NCBI GenBank assembly: GCA_028565635.1
Contig: JAOXYB010111603.1
Coordinates: 2,911 to 20,687, forward strand
DNA length: 17,777 bases
From: Phoronis ovalis
Lineage: Eukaryota > Phoronida > Phoronidae
Direction of reading: 5' to 3'
The position numbers and the translations under genes are program-made. The notes beneath the pieces are model-generated. The model was given only the letters and a program-made list of their open reading frames with translations, was not told the origin of the DNA and did not search any database. Shown piece by piece: positions 8,094 to 17,777 of the stretch; positions within the stretch are counted from its first letter, which is position 1, and each line of letters starts with the position of its first letter.

Positions 8094-8790
8094 CTGCAAG
8101 AAACATACAAATTTATCAAAGAAAGATATGTATTTGTTCATCGTGGTTCAATTAGTACTACAAGATCTTAATCGCTTAGTTGAGCTCTCTCTCGCTCGTT
8201 TTTCGTTTCTAAATGTCAGGTATCAGGTTAAACGGCTGCAGAAATACGTTCTAATGATGGCTAGAAGTTATATGATACGTCAAATATATATGTGATACTA
8301 TATTTTCTAATATGTTAAAACGCTTTTTGACTTATGATTGACATATGCAAAAATGTCAAATAGTATTAAGTGAAATATTACCTTATAGTACGATTGAAAT
8401 GCAACTAATAAATGGCATATGCTGTGCCGAATGGTACAGATTAGTACTTTGATGTTATTTTTTACCTAGCTTCATAATCCCGGGGTCAGAGCCTGACAAC
8501 CACTTGATAATGATTGTTTTCAAAATTTTGGAAAAATGCACTATATTTGCAAACAGTGGGAATTACTACGTTACCTCTAAATCGAAATACAACGCACATT
8601 GTTAATCTTTTTATAAATATGGGCATCTTAATTTTTGTTAATCATATTTGATATTTAACCTAAAGCAAATAAATTGGAATTATGACACCAGCGAAATAAG
8701 GCACTGGCTTCTAGCCATACATGTACAAGAGATCACGTGATATTCTACAGAACGAAGTGCAAATTGGCATAATTACTGTTTGCCCAAATG

Positions 8791-9200
8791 CGATTAGGCT
8801 TAACCCGCATTTAATTTTAAGTTGATGTAATGTTGAAAAAAAACAACATACAAGTATAATCATTAACAGATGGCATTTGCAATTTACGGCAAGCGGTAAC
8901 ATTTTCAATCGAAAACGCACAAATTACTTTGCATTTTCTTTTAATGCAAAATAAAATAAGTCAAAGGTTTTATAACACCGCATCTAATAAAACCTGCGAT
9001 TACACTTAACCCGCATTTAATTAAACACTGGAAAAAAAATAATAAAACATGCAACCATTAACAGATGGCATATGCAACTTACGCAGCGGTAACACTTTCT
9101 ATCGAAAAAACGCACAAATTACTTTTGCAGTGTTTTTTTTTGCAAAATCAAATAAAACAAGTTGAAGCTTCTATTATAACACCACATCTAATATACCTGC
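8791..9200. repeat. Diverged ~205 bp tandem duplication
   Basis: Copy 1 (about 8791-8997) and copy 2 (about 8997-9200) share a run of blocks in the same order: taacccgcatttaatt, cattaacagatggcat, gcggtaacac/t-ttc, atcgaaaa, acgcacaaattactt, tgcaaaat, tataacaccgcatctaata and cctgc. Differences are scattered substitutions and small indels. No coding potential. The unit resembles no family I can name. Confidence 0.88.
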
Positions 9201-12200
9201 TAGTAGATTTCTACAGAACTTTTAAGTAGCTTGCATTGCAATAGCCTGTTGCGGTTAAGCTGCCTGCAGATTCCGTCTGGATGGCTTGCAAATAAAGCTG
9301 TACTAAATTATGCAAGTAGTGCATCTATATATAATTTGAAATACGTCGTGACCTTGCTAAGTACTGGTTGATTTATGCGCGTTCACCTGTTGCGCTGCGC
9401 ATATCTTTATTCTGCTCCATTGCTGGTTCTCAAATATCTTATCCATACGTTTGAGTTTACATTCTGGTTTATTTAACATAAGAATGTGCATACAGAAAGT
9501 TGTGTAAATAAAGAGTACACTTATACGAGAAGCAGCTTTTTGTCAATGTTGCAAAATACTTTTTTATTACCCCCAGTGACGTTGCTGTAGTCTATTTTCA
9601 GCATTTAGTGACGTAATGCAGTATTCTGCCAATTTATTTTTATCGTAACCCGCTAGATATAGTGAAATCGAATGTTTTTCTTCGAAATGTAACGTTATCG
9701 CGTCGTGTATGCAATAAATGCAAGATTTTCATTTATGCGCTTTAAAAACTTATTAATTTACCTGCTGTGTTGTTAAAAATCAGCATTGTATGGGAAAAAT
9801 TACATACTATTGATGCTTTAAAGTGATGTCAATGCATTAACTCTTCTAAAAGTAGACTGTAATAAACTAGTGTCATGTTTCTGTACAAATAGCTACACAA
9901 ATGTCTTGTCTAAACTTTTATTTCAAAAAGGGGTAAAAATAATAAAAAAGCGCATTTGTTGCTTAGAAACTGTGATGATCAAGCAGACATTACGCACAAA
10001 AAGTGAACATAAATACCATAATTTTATTGCGCCTAGCTCACCTAATTGTATGGATGTAATCAACATAGTTTTAAAATTTACCAGGAACTGAGACTTTTGA
10101 AATTTAGTGGAGTCGTTTCCATGAATATCGACTATCGTGCACAAGATTGGAGCAGTCTGAAATATTAGACAGTAATATTAATTAAATGTAAAAATCATGA
10201 GAAATGCATTTTTTTAAATTGTGTGAGAATTTTCTTCGGTCTACTACTGTTTAATGGTCTTTCTTGTTTGACAAGTACTAGGAAGTAACAACTTTTCCTG
10301 TAACAGACGACATAAAACTCTCCCCTTGTCACCCGCTTTAATTAAGTACGAGTCCCGTATTGACCTCCGGCGTACGTACACACCTATTAGGTTATGCGAA
10401 ACAGGTGTCCTAACTAATTGGGCTTATCTTTCTTAATTATGTTTGTGTTGTTTTAAAGTGTACATTTACATTTTATGAAGCAGCGGACTGCGGCTTACCG
10501 ATCTAAGTAAAACTATTTTCCAGGCGGCATGCGTAATGAACAGCAAGCTCGTCTCTCAGTCTGCACTGACCCTGTGTTACGATAACTCACCTTAAACTTG
10601 CAGAAAATTCGTTTTATACTACGTGTTATCTTAATTTTGAGGGATTTTTTTCTAAATCTTTCTTTGTTGTGATTTCGAATTCAACACTTCATTTATACTT
10701 AAGTTTAATTACACACTTTACTTGCAAATAGCATAACCCGTGCATATAATGTTAATTGTGACTTCTTCATAGATGGGAACATTTACATTTGTCGAGGTTT
10801 GTAAAAAATAGAAATCACGCAGCACCTGCAGTTTCATTAATTACGTTCCATCAAAAAACTTTTATTCCTGAATGTCGGCAAACGTTTCTAAATGCGTACA
10901 GTTAAGTGTGTCAACAGGCTGCTTGGGTGGCTCAATGAATGACCACTGTTATAATACTGAAAAGTTCATAAAAACTGTATTTTCGCTTTATATGCGTCAC
11001 AGTGCATACTTGCTGCTGTCACAGCCGCGCATAGTCACACATAGCTACACGTAGCCACGTACGTTTGTAAATACAATGTAAATATTACTTCGGGATGAAT
11101 TTTGCAAATTTATTGGCATTACAATTTGTTTTGGAAATTATTCACTTAGATAAACTTTAGAAATGTATCGTAGATGACGGGTTACTGGAATTTTTCTTAA
11201 ACATTGCTATATTAAGTGTATTAAGCTACAATGAAAACAGTAAGATTTTGTAATATATGAAAACAACATATGCAAAAGAAAAGGATATAGTAAAACAGGC
11301 AAGAAAACATAATATCCAGACACGTGTTTACTAGGTCATGTAGACGCTAATGTGTTAATTGACCAAAAAAAAAACTTAGGTTATAGACATATAATTGTGA
11401 TTCATTTTATGAATGACCAGTCTGTTTTGTTAAACCTGTAAAAGGGTGCTACATATGACTACATGTGTTAAATCTCGTAGCTGAAGATATGGCAAAGGTA
11501 TTTCTTCAATAAATACACTAGATCATCGCTGCAGTAAAACCGGAAATAGAGTATTTTTAAATGAAGTATTAATTTGATTAAAATCTTGAAATAAAAGTTG
11601 TTTTGATTTAGGCAGAGTAAATATGAAATGCCTGTAGCAGAAAATACAGTAACAGGGTTACCGGTGCGAGAACATGTTACTGATTCTCACACAAAAAATT
11701 GACTTTTTGAATTGAGCTAAAAAAATACAAATTCTAATTCCTATTTACCCCGTAATAAATAAAGAACAATGCCCCAATGATGTGTCTAAAACAAAGATTT
11801 CTCAGAAATAATTATATTGAAGTGAACACGATATGGCCACATAGAGGAAATCGATAACTATAAAAGGCACACAATGCCCAGCATCTTGTACAACAGTTTG
11901 TTATAATTTGGATGGGAATATAATTTTATATAGCAAAACAGCTGTCTCGCCTGTATAAAATCAGATTGAAAATTTTTACATGTGAATCCACCTGGTGAGC
12001 AAACTGATTCGTTATGCAAAATTCCCATCATATTCAAGGTCTTCATCACTTTTGGTGAGAAATTAGATTTGCTGGATATTTCTGAAATTTATCTATTCAT
12101 ACTAGGTGGTCATTCACTTTACCGTGGATGTTTTTATGGGCATTTTATTTTCTCCAAGCTATTTGATTATTTATTATTTGATTATTTATTATTTGATATG

Positions 12201-12641
12201 ATATACATCAACTATCCGCATTGTTCGCTAAAGGCTGTACTTAGAACACAGCCACTCAAAGCTGTTTCGGGTCATTAGTAGCCTGTCCAAAGGCTAAGGA
12301 AGGACTAATTATATAAGGATTTAATATATTGATGGTTGATCATTGTACTCATATTTCGTCATTTAGAACAGTACTATCAATCATAGTAAATTGATCATTA
12401 TTAGTATTGAAAATAAAAATATATAAAATTGGGGTTTTCGGGCCCTTCCTAACAATGGTATCAAACTATCAACATTTAAATATGACTAAATATAAGTTAC
12501 ACAGTTGAAAAGTATGATTTATCAAAAAAAAAATCACTTTAGGCAATTTGAGTTAAAAAATGTTCAATGATACACAAACTTCATTATGAAGACCTAGTTC
12601 AGTCTAGGTGAACAGCAATGTAAACTACCATATTTTTTCAG
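9201..12641. other. Intronic stretch without a supported gene
   Basis: AT-rich sequence forming the 3' third of the giant cyclase intron. Short open frames occur (for example 9870-10091, 11982-12278), but their products are compositionally random and unlike known domains. A small 15 bp tandem repeat lies at 12162-12198, and the intron closes with a pyrimidine-rich acceptor at 12632-12641. No RNA gene or transposon ends were recognised. Confidence 0.6.
12162..12198. repeat. 15 bp tandem repeat, about 2.5 copies
   Basis: The unit tttgattatttatta is repeated at 12162-12176 and 12177-12191, with a partial third copy to 12198. Low-complexity AT repeat within the intron. Confidence 0.88.
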
Positions 12642-12843
12642 GGAAAAGGGACCATGAAAACGTTCTGGCTAGTAGGACCAAAAGACAACAGAACCCCGTC
12701 CCCTAAGAGAGCAGCAGGGTCCTTTCCGCTGAAGAATACTCCGATGCCGTCGCCAGGTTATAATCTGCATTCCATACACGAAGTCTCTACCGCGAGTAAT
12801 CTGCAGGCGATAGCTAACGAGGATGACACTAGAGCAGAGGAGG
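12642..12843 (+). CDS. Soluble-type guanylate cyclase, exon D (end of catalytic domain and start of tail)
   Basis: The acceptor tattttttcag is followed by GKGTMKTFWLVGPKDN. GKGxMxTxWL is the standard last strand of guanylate cyclase catalytic domains and continues directly from exon C's IQIK. After this (visible residues 170-183) comes a Pro/Ser/Lys-rich tail (TPSPKRAAGSFPLKNTPMPS) and an acidic end (NEDDTRAEE). The donor is GAGG|GTCAGT, phase 1, with C rather than A or G at intron position 3 but good bases at 4-6. The open frame past 12843 to 12947 is intron. The Ser/Thr-Pro sites suggest a regulatory, possibly phosphorylated, tail (inference). Confidence 0.85.
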
Positions 12844-13143
12844 GTCAGTGTTATATATTGATGATGTTGACAATTCTTGACGGGGTGATGTTCAGAAAAG
12901 TAACTGGGTACGCATGTGCGTTGCAAACAAAACGGGAGAGATCATAGTTTCGGTGATTAGAATAGAAAGGAAGGCATAGTTTAATTATAAAATTTTAAGC
13001 AACGGCAAGAATTCGCCCGGAATTTGATCCTGAAATTACAAAGCTGTCTTTTACTGCCTATTTTTAACACAGTGGTCACGTTCGAAGTTATTTTTTTACC
13101 ACGGAGATATAACATGCTTTATATATTTTTTGTATATTTTCAG
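12844..13143 (+). other. Cyclase intron (300 bp)
   Basis: GTCAGT donor to tgtatattttcag acceptor, phase 1. No other feature seen. Confidence 0.75.
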
Positions 13144-13772
13144 ATGACAGTTGCCTTGTAATAAAACAGCCAAATTCAGTAAATGGCATGTATGATGTCA
13201 ATCATTCCACTGGGAATTTTCCCGCCAAATCGTTCTGTCAGACTTCAAGCTCAGCGAAGCCATCTGGTGACAAAACGGACAATCAATTTCCTAACAGCGC
13301 TGATTTTTCTTCGACAGACACAAAACCAGTTGAGGTTGCATTTGTTAAAAACAAAAGCCAAATAAAAGCTACGAATAACAATAATAACATTTCACTCGTA
13401 ACATCTAAAGAATATAAAGCGTTTATTGACTACGAAAAAAACACAAGCGCCCAAAAAGTAAGAACTATCGTTACCGAGGAGATAGGTAACAATTGTAATA
13501 CTACTGATCCAAAAATCGCAAGAGCAGACGATAATTGTCGAAACGGATATGACGTAACAACTGTTCTAAAGGAAACAGAGTATACAAACAATGTTAGTCT
13601 AAAACACTGTAATGGTAAAGTTGTGATGAACGGTTGCTCGTCAGCTAGCCCGTCTCCAGCGAGTTCAATAAACGGTAACGTGCCCTTAAGCGATCTCGAA
13701 TTTCAATTATTTGCCAATGGTTTATTAATTCCTGGCAAAAAATATAAGAAACTGCTCTCGGATAAGCATTGA
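13144..13772 (+). CDS. Soluble-type guanylate cyclase, terminal exon E (unrecognised C-terminal tail)
   Basis: Completes the split Asp codon (AEE-DDSCLVIKQP) and runs 208 more codons to TGA at 13770-13772. The frame is open through 13144-13187 ahead of the first in-frame ATG at 13188, as expected of an internal coding exon. The five visible exons total 1,338 nt, exactly 446 codons with stop. The tail is polar, rich in Asn, Ser, Thr and Lys, with a five-Asn run, and has no domain I recognise; it ends ELEFQ-like: DLEFQLFANGLLIPGKKYKK. Atypical soluble cyclases often carry long C-terminal extensions, and this one may set regulation or location. It could also be read as a separate downstream gene, but phase and the absence of a start argue for one gene. 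Confidence 0.78.
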
Positions 13773-13862
13773 TTATACAATAGTGAACATATCTACATGT
13801 TGTTAACTACATGTACTTAAAGATACTTTTAAGAAATGTGTGTGAATGATACAAAAATGCAA

Positions 13863-13868
13863 AATAAA
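13863..13868 (+). terminator. Poly(A) signal of the cyclase gene
   Basis: Canonical AATAAA 91 bases after the TGA at 13772, followed by a T-rich stretch (tgttttacag region). Its position suits a short 3' untranslated region. Confidence 0.6.
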
Positions 13869-15463
13869 ATAGTATTCTGTAAAATAGTCACTTTCTGACT
13901 TGCTTAAGGATATAATACAGTTGTTTTACAGGTCGAACGAACCTCGGAACTAAATGTATAATTGGGGTATCTGGTATAAGTACACAAGTAATTTTCCTAT
14001 CCACTTCAATGGTAATACATCTTTTTATATTATCTTGCCTGCATGACGTGCCGATTTTTTTCCCCGGTCACACATTTAGATAATTATGTTCCTAGTCGAC
14101 AACTGATTTTCCGTGCTAACATGGCGAATAAACGGCATTGCGATATCTAATTCACGATTGGAGACCACCTGGTGTGAACATTTGGAAACTGGACTAGGAG
14201 TACGTTAGGAAGCTAATGATTTTTTGGATTAAATAGGCATTTTGGAACTCTGTTTTGTTGCATTTTTACCAAATCGCACCTACATTTAAATAAAAGACGG
14301 TAAATCTCAAAGGAAAGGGGAGGTAAAAGGAGAAAAAATATTTATTAATACCCTGAGCATTTTTTTTAGCACCTAGTGCTTTCTATCGGTTGACTAATGT
14401 CAAATTTATCAATTTCAAATTTTATTATTAAAAGTACGGAGATTTATCTAACTCATATGTGCAACAATTTGGTCAAAATGTTCAAATGAGAAATGCACTT
14501 CAAACACCAGAATACTATGATAAATAATAAATCATTTTTATATTTGGCAAAACTCTTCTCCGTGAACTCGGTAAATTTTAAAGCATACACGACACACTTT
14601 AGCAAATATTCACATCCAGCTGTAGAATATCCCAGAACCCCTTTTAATTTTGTTGCACATAGTTTTGAAATGAAGCTTCTTTTAAATCAGAAAAGATGTT
14701 AAAACATATTATGATAAAAATGTTACAGTCGTTGTTCTTGGGGATGTTACACAACTAACACTGAATCACGATTTTACAGAAACTGAACACACAAACAGCT
14801 GTCTTTATGAAATGAGAAATATTAACGATCTCATTAAGATACCCGCATACTTGTGCACACACGGTATCATTTTGATTACAGTACAATGCTCATACAGTCT
14901 TGTTACATTCACCATGGACTTGCATGGACTTGTTCTAGATATCGTTAAGCAATTTGTTCGATGCATGGCAATTCATCGTGCTTTAAAAAGACTAATGTAG
15001 CGATGATTTATAATAACAATAGCTGACTAAAACTGGTTAAAATGATCGAGAAGCGATTCGTTAACTTCAAGAACAGGATTAAAAATTGAAAGTTCAACAT
15101 TTTGTAATATTCATTTTAACATTTCGTCCGCAGAGGATTCTCAACATATTAAATGTGTTTAACATATCATTTGAATGACTTTGCAACTGCCGATAATCCA
15201 GCACTTAGTGACATCACCGCAGTGTATAATGTAGTTAATGTAAACCATCGCTATTACGGGAGATTTTATGCGAGAAAAAACAACTACGTTGAACATTAAC
15301 TGTGAAGTCTAGCATTAAATGATGTGTTTATCTATGAGACAGTTCAATCAAAATCGGAAATTAAACAAAGAGCAAACAGAACGTATTATAATAAACGTAT
15401 GTTGTAATTGCTCTATATGGAAGTATACGACGCACAATGTTTAATAACTGAAAACATAGAGAC

Positions 15464-15790
15464 TAGGAATTTATTGCGGAATATCAACTGCTGGAAGTAA
15501 AAAGTTATTAATAATTACCAGGTATCAATTGTGTTACCATATAATAGTTAAAGACGAAAAACATCAAGGGAGACTGGATTTATTGTGCTTGTTCATATTT
15601 TGGATTTATACATACAAAAACAAAGTGTAATGATAATAAATAACATGGTATGCCGACGATATTCACTATTATCGTACAGACAGTATTGCATTATAACCCG
15701 TCGACAATTAGGAATTTATTACTGAATATTCACTGTTGTAGGCAAGTAAAGAGTTATTGCCATGTAACAATTATGTTACCAAATAATGTT
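15464..15790. repeat. Pair of diverged direct repeats upstream of the receptor gene
   Basis: Copy A (15464-15550) and copy B (15709-15790), 245 bases apart, share taggaatttatt, gaatat, agtaaa-agttatt, caatt-tgttacca and ataat in the same order, with substitutions and small indels. Copy B ends 77 bases before the receptor's ATG, so the pair may be an old tandem duplication of promoter-proximal sequence. Confidence 0.7.
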
Positions 15791-15866
15791 GATTCTTAAC
15801 ACTACAGGATATGTTATTGAAGAAATTTATATTAAAAGAAACACTCCCGAACTCCGTCTTTAGATC

Positions 15867-17069
15867 ATGGGTTCGGTGTATTTGTACTTGTGTTGTGTTA
15901 AGAAGAATTTTACCGTAGAAGAACCGTCGAATTGTACGATAATGTATAACGATCAATCCATAGATTCTGTTGCCTGTATGGGAATATCGACGATTCCATG
16001 GTATTTCAAAATGCTTGTATTAAGTTTTGCCATGCTCTTCAATCTGCAGTCATTTATTGGTATTTTCCGTATCAGGACCAAGAAACCGGTGACTTACTTT
16101 TTGCTCAGCATTTCTGGATCTGATCTGATACTTACTGTGGTCTTGCTTTTGTCAGAGATTCTAGTGGAAAGACCATGGTTAGGCGTTAAGACTTATGGCG
16201 TACGTGTAAGTGCTCTAGGAATTAAGGTGTCATTGAGAGGATTTGAAAGCTTTGTATTGCTGGCCTACAATATAGTATACGCTGCATTTCTTGTAGACCT
16301 GTCTACAATTGTAGCTTTTGCATGTAACATTCTTATTGCCGTGTTGTGGCCATTTAAACACAAGACAATCGTAACAAAGTTCCGCATATGTTTACTGTTA
16401 ATCGTTATTTGGATTGTTATTTATTCAGTTAGTTTAGTACTCGCTGGAGTGGCTTTGTACACAAATTCGAAAATTTCAGAAAATCATGTTCGAGCAAATT
16501 TAGATGAATCTTTAGGCGGTATGTTGTATATACTAGCTTGGGCCGTTTGTTGCGTCATTGCCTTACTTTTTATTACTTATATGTTCATAATAATTCAGAT
16601 AAAGCGACAAGCGCAAAAGAATAACATTTCTTCGACAATGGAAAGCCGGTTGATGAAAACCGTAGTCACGATAATAAGTATACTGACAAGTTGCTCCATT
16701 TGTTGGCTGCCATTTGCCCTCAACAACATAATTATTGGTGAATTAATTTGGGATACAAACGTGTTTTTGGAAAACACATACATACTAGCATGGAGTCAAG
16801 CTGCTGGTTGTTTCGTGACCCTAACCCCTTTGTTTAATTCGCTTATATATGCAAAACGAGATAATCAGGTTAGCGGTATAATTAAGAGTGACTTTACAAA
16901 GGTGTGTTGTTTTTGCAAAAAAAAATCCAGTCAGGCTGGCTCACGCGGTGAACTCGAAAATGGTGGTTTTAAGTCTGACAGTTCTGTCGAAGTAAACGCT
17001 ACGAATCATTTCGCAATGTCTGAAATGCATCTTCAAGTGCGTAATAACGGACAAAATACTTCTCTATAG
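15867..17069 (+). CDS. Divergent rhodopsin-like (class A) G protein-coupled receptor, intronless
   Basis: Four hundred residues in one exon. ATG at 15867 has A at -3 and G at +4, and an in-frame TAG lies two codons upstream (15861-15863). N-terminal NFT and NCT are possible glycosylation sites. Hydrophobic helices lie near 44-68, 76-99, 128-160, 174-196, 218-246, 261-285 and 303-328. Family landmarks kept: Asn59 (helix 1), Asp86 (helix 2, SGSDLI), Trp182 (helix 4), CWLPF at 279-283 (helix 6), and Asn324 and Tyr328 (helix 7). Landmarks changed: Asp-Arg-Tyr after helix 3 is Asn154-Ile-Leu (FACNILIAVLWPF), NPxxY is NSLIY, helix 5 lacks its Pro, and no Cys pair bridges helix 3 and loop 2. CCFCKKK (347-353) is a likely palmitoylated start of the tail. 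The ligand cannot be told; this is an orphan receptor. Confidence 0.9.
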   Translation: MGSVYLYLCCVKKNFTVEEPSNCTIMYNDQSIDSVACMGISTIPWYFKMLVLSFAMLFNLQSFIGIFRIRTKKPVTYFLLSISGSDLILTVVLLLSEILVERPWLGVKTYGVRVSALGIKVSLRGFESFVLLAYNIVYAAFLVDLSTIVAFACNILIAVLWPFKHKTIVTKFRICLLLIVIWIVIYSVSLVLAGVALYTNSKISENHVRANLDESLGGMLYILAWAVCCVIALLFITYMFIIIQIKRQAQKNNISSTMESRLMKTVVTIISILTSCSICWLPFALNNIIIGELIWDTNVFLENTYILAWSQAAGCFVTLTPLFNSLIYAKRDNQVSGIIKSDFTKVCCFCKKKSSQAGSRGELENGGFKSDSSVEVNATNHFAMSEMHLQVRNNGQNTSL

Positions 17070-17777
17070 AATACAGAAAAAAAATTTGTAAACCACATTT
17101 AGGGGCATGATTTTAGCGAATGCCAGTTCATATGTAGCAGTTGGATGATCTAAGGAGGCAAATATATAATGCATATAATTAAATGCAAATATTAATATTA
17201 CTCTGTGTTTTTGTTTATATTTGTTTTATTTAATCTTTCTTGTTTAAAATTGGGTGTATATAGTATAAACTCAAATTCGCCTTGAGTCGTTGTAGCTTGG
17301 TCTCTCCTTAAGTAACAGTGGTCCTTAGTCATGGAATGGGAACTGTAAATACACATCCATTAGTATTTTATTGAAAGTGGACTCGTTTGTAGAGAGGTTT
17401 CATTGAAAAGTATGTCAATTTCCAGAGATTATTTGGTGGCATTGGTAGTAGCGATACCTGGGATTGATATAACTAACTGACTTATTATATATAGTCCCAG
17501 GTGATATTTATGATAAGACATTCGTTTATATTTACACATGTCACAATATTTAATATTTGACGTATATACAAAAGGCGTAATTTCACGATAATGAATGAAT
17601 TAATTAATTACCTAATTGATTCATATTACCACATTTCATGTTCCTAAAAAGTGGTGACAACGATACTGAATTAAACGCATTATTAACTGCCTAAAGTCGC
17701 TGTCTGCGTAGCATTAGCACGATTATATTTCGCGATTCGTAACGTCGGACTGGATATCGTTCTTATACATATATATA
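17070..17777. other. 3' flank of receptor gene
   Basis: AT-rich, no further gene seen. ATTAAA at 17178-17183, about 110 bases past the stop, is a candidate poly(A) signal variant; no canonical AATAAA was seen nearby. An 8 bp inverted repeat lies at 17456-17502. Confidence 0.5.
17456..17502. repeat. Short inverted repeat
   Basis: ACCTGGGA (17456-17463) and TCCCAGGT (17495-17502) are perfect inverted copies around a 31-base AT-rich loop. It could form a hairpin or mark a small element; no further evidence. Confidence 0.45.

Larger units (their letters stand above)
2484..12641 (+). other. Giant cyclase intron (10,158 bp) containing a nested gene
   Basis: Inferred from exon C donor AAG|GTAAGA and exon D acceptor tattttttcag, both phase 0, which join conserved cyclase sequence (QIK to GKG). 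It contains a complete opposite-strand fibrinogen-domain gene at 4302-7987. On the + strand no cyclase exon is missing, because the protein is continuous across the junction. The 2484-4301 and 8100-12641 parts are AT-rich with no gene I can support. Confidence 0.85.
13773..15866. other. Intergenic region between cyclase and receptor genes
   Basis: About 2.1 kb of AT-rich DNA: cyclase 3' untranslated sequence, then no supported gene on either strand. It contains a diverged direct repeat at 15464-15790. Short open frames at 14493 and 14812 have no recognisable content. The receptor's promoter should be in the 3' part, but I could not place it. Confidence 0.6.

Noticed and set aside
9870-10144. 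Overlapping 73-residue frames on both strands
   Set aside because: Antisense shadows of each other with no recognisable motif.
12844-12947. Continuation of the exon D frame past 12843
   Set aside because: Intron read-through; phase 1 splicing to 13144 gives a longer continuous frame whose total length is an exact codon multiple.
13183-13365. Second + strand frame overlapping exon E
   Set aside because: A short frame with no domain, overlapped by the longer spliced cyclase frame.
963-13772. Cyclase as a processed pseudogene
   Set aside because: It has introns with good splice sites and no frameshift or stop in 445 codons, so it is not a retrocopy; decay by substitution remains possible.
1-17777. 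tRNA, rRNA or other structured RNA genes
   Set aside because: I saw no tRNA B-box-like internal promoter with a cloverleaf and no conserved rRNA words; a covariance-model scan would be needed to exclude small RNAs.

Overview
The window looks like animal nuclear DNA. It is AT-rich, with GT-AG introns, AT-dinucleotide microsatellites and long non-coding stretches. Its protein families (class III guanylate cyclase, secreted fibrinogen-related lectin, rhodopsin-like receptor) fit a lophotrochozoan, most likely a bivalve mollusc. That assignment is inference; nothing here fixes the species.

Three genes can be reconstructed. (1) The 3' part of a soluble-type guanylate cyclase runs on the + strand through five exons (963-1109, 1725-1887, 2287-2483, 12642-12843, 13144-13772). 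All splice phases match and they give a 445-residue open C-terminal segment: cyclase catalytic domain followed by a long unrecognised tail. Its 5' exons lie left of the window. (2) A complete three-exon gene on the - strand (7987-7602, 6778-6657, 4969-4302) encodes a secreted protein of 391 residues: signal peptide, unfamiliar linker, short helical stretch and C-terminal fibrinogen-like domain with an intact calcium loop. It lies entirely inside the 10.2 kb third visible intron of the cyclase gene, on the opposite strand. (3) An intronless gene at 15867-17069 on the + strand encodes a 400-residue, seven-helix, rhodopsin-like receptor with several core motifs altered.

Layout: 1-117 short tandem repeat; 118-962 upstream cyclase intron; 963-2483 three cyclase exons; 2484-12641 giant intron with the nested gene at 4302-7987, AT microsatellites, a diverged ~205 bp tandem duplication (8791-9200) and a GC-richer hairpin segment (7195-7306); 12642-13772 last two cyclase exons with a poly(A) signal at 13863; 13773-15866 intergenic with a diverged direct repeat; 15867-17069 receptor; 17070-17777 its 3' flank.

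The most notable points are: a cyclase domain whose first metal-binding Asp is Tyr although the guanine-recognition and Asn/Arg catalytic residues are kept; a 22 bp tandem duplication that gives cyclase exon 3 two identical splice donors, the second out of frame; the nested antisense lectin gene; and a receptor with Asn-Ile-Leu where Asp-Arg-Tyr is expected. No functional link between the three genes is evident beyond the nesting.
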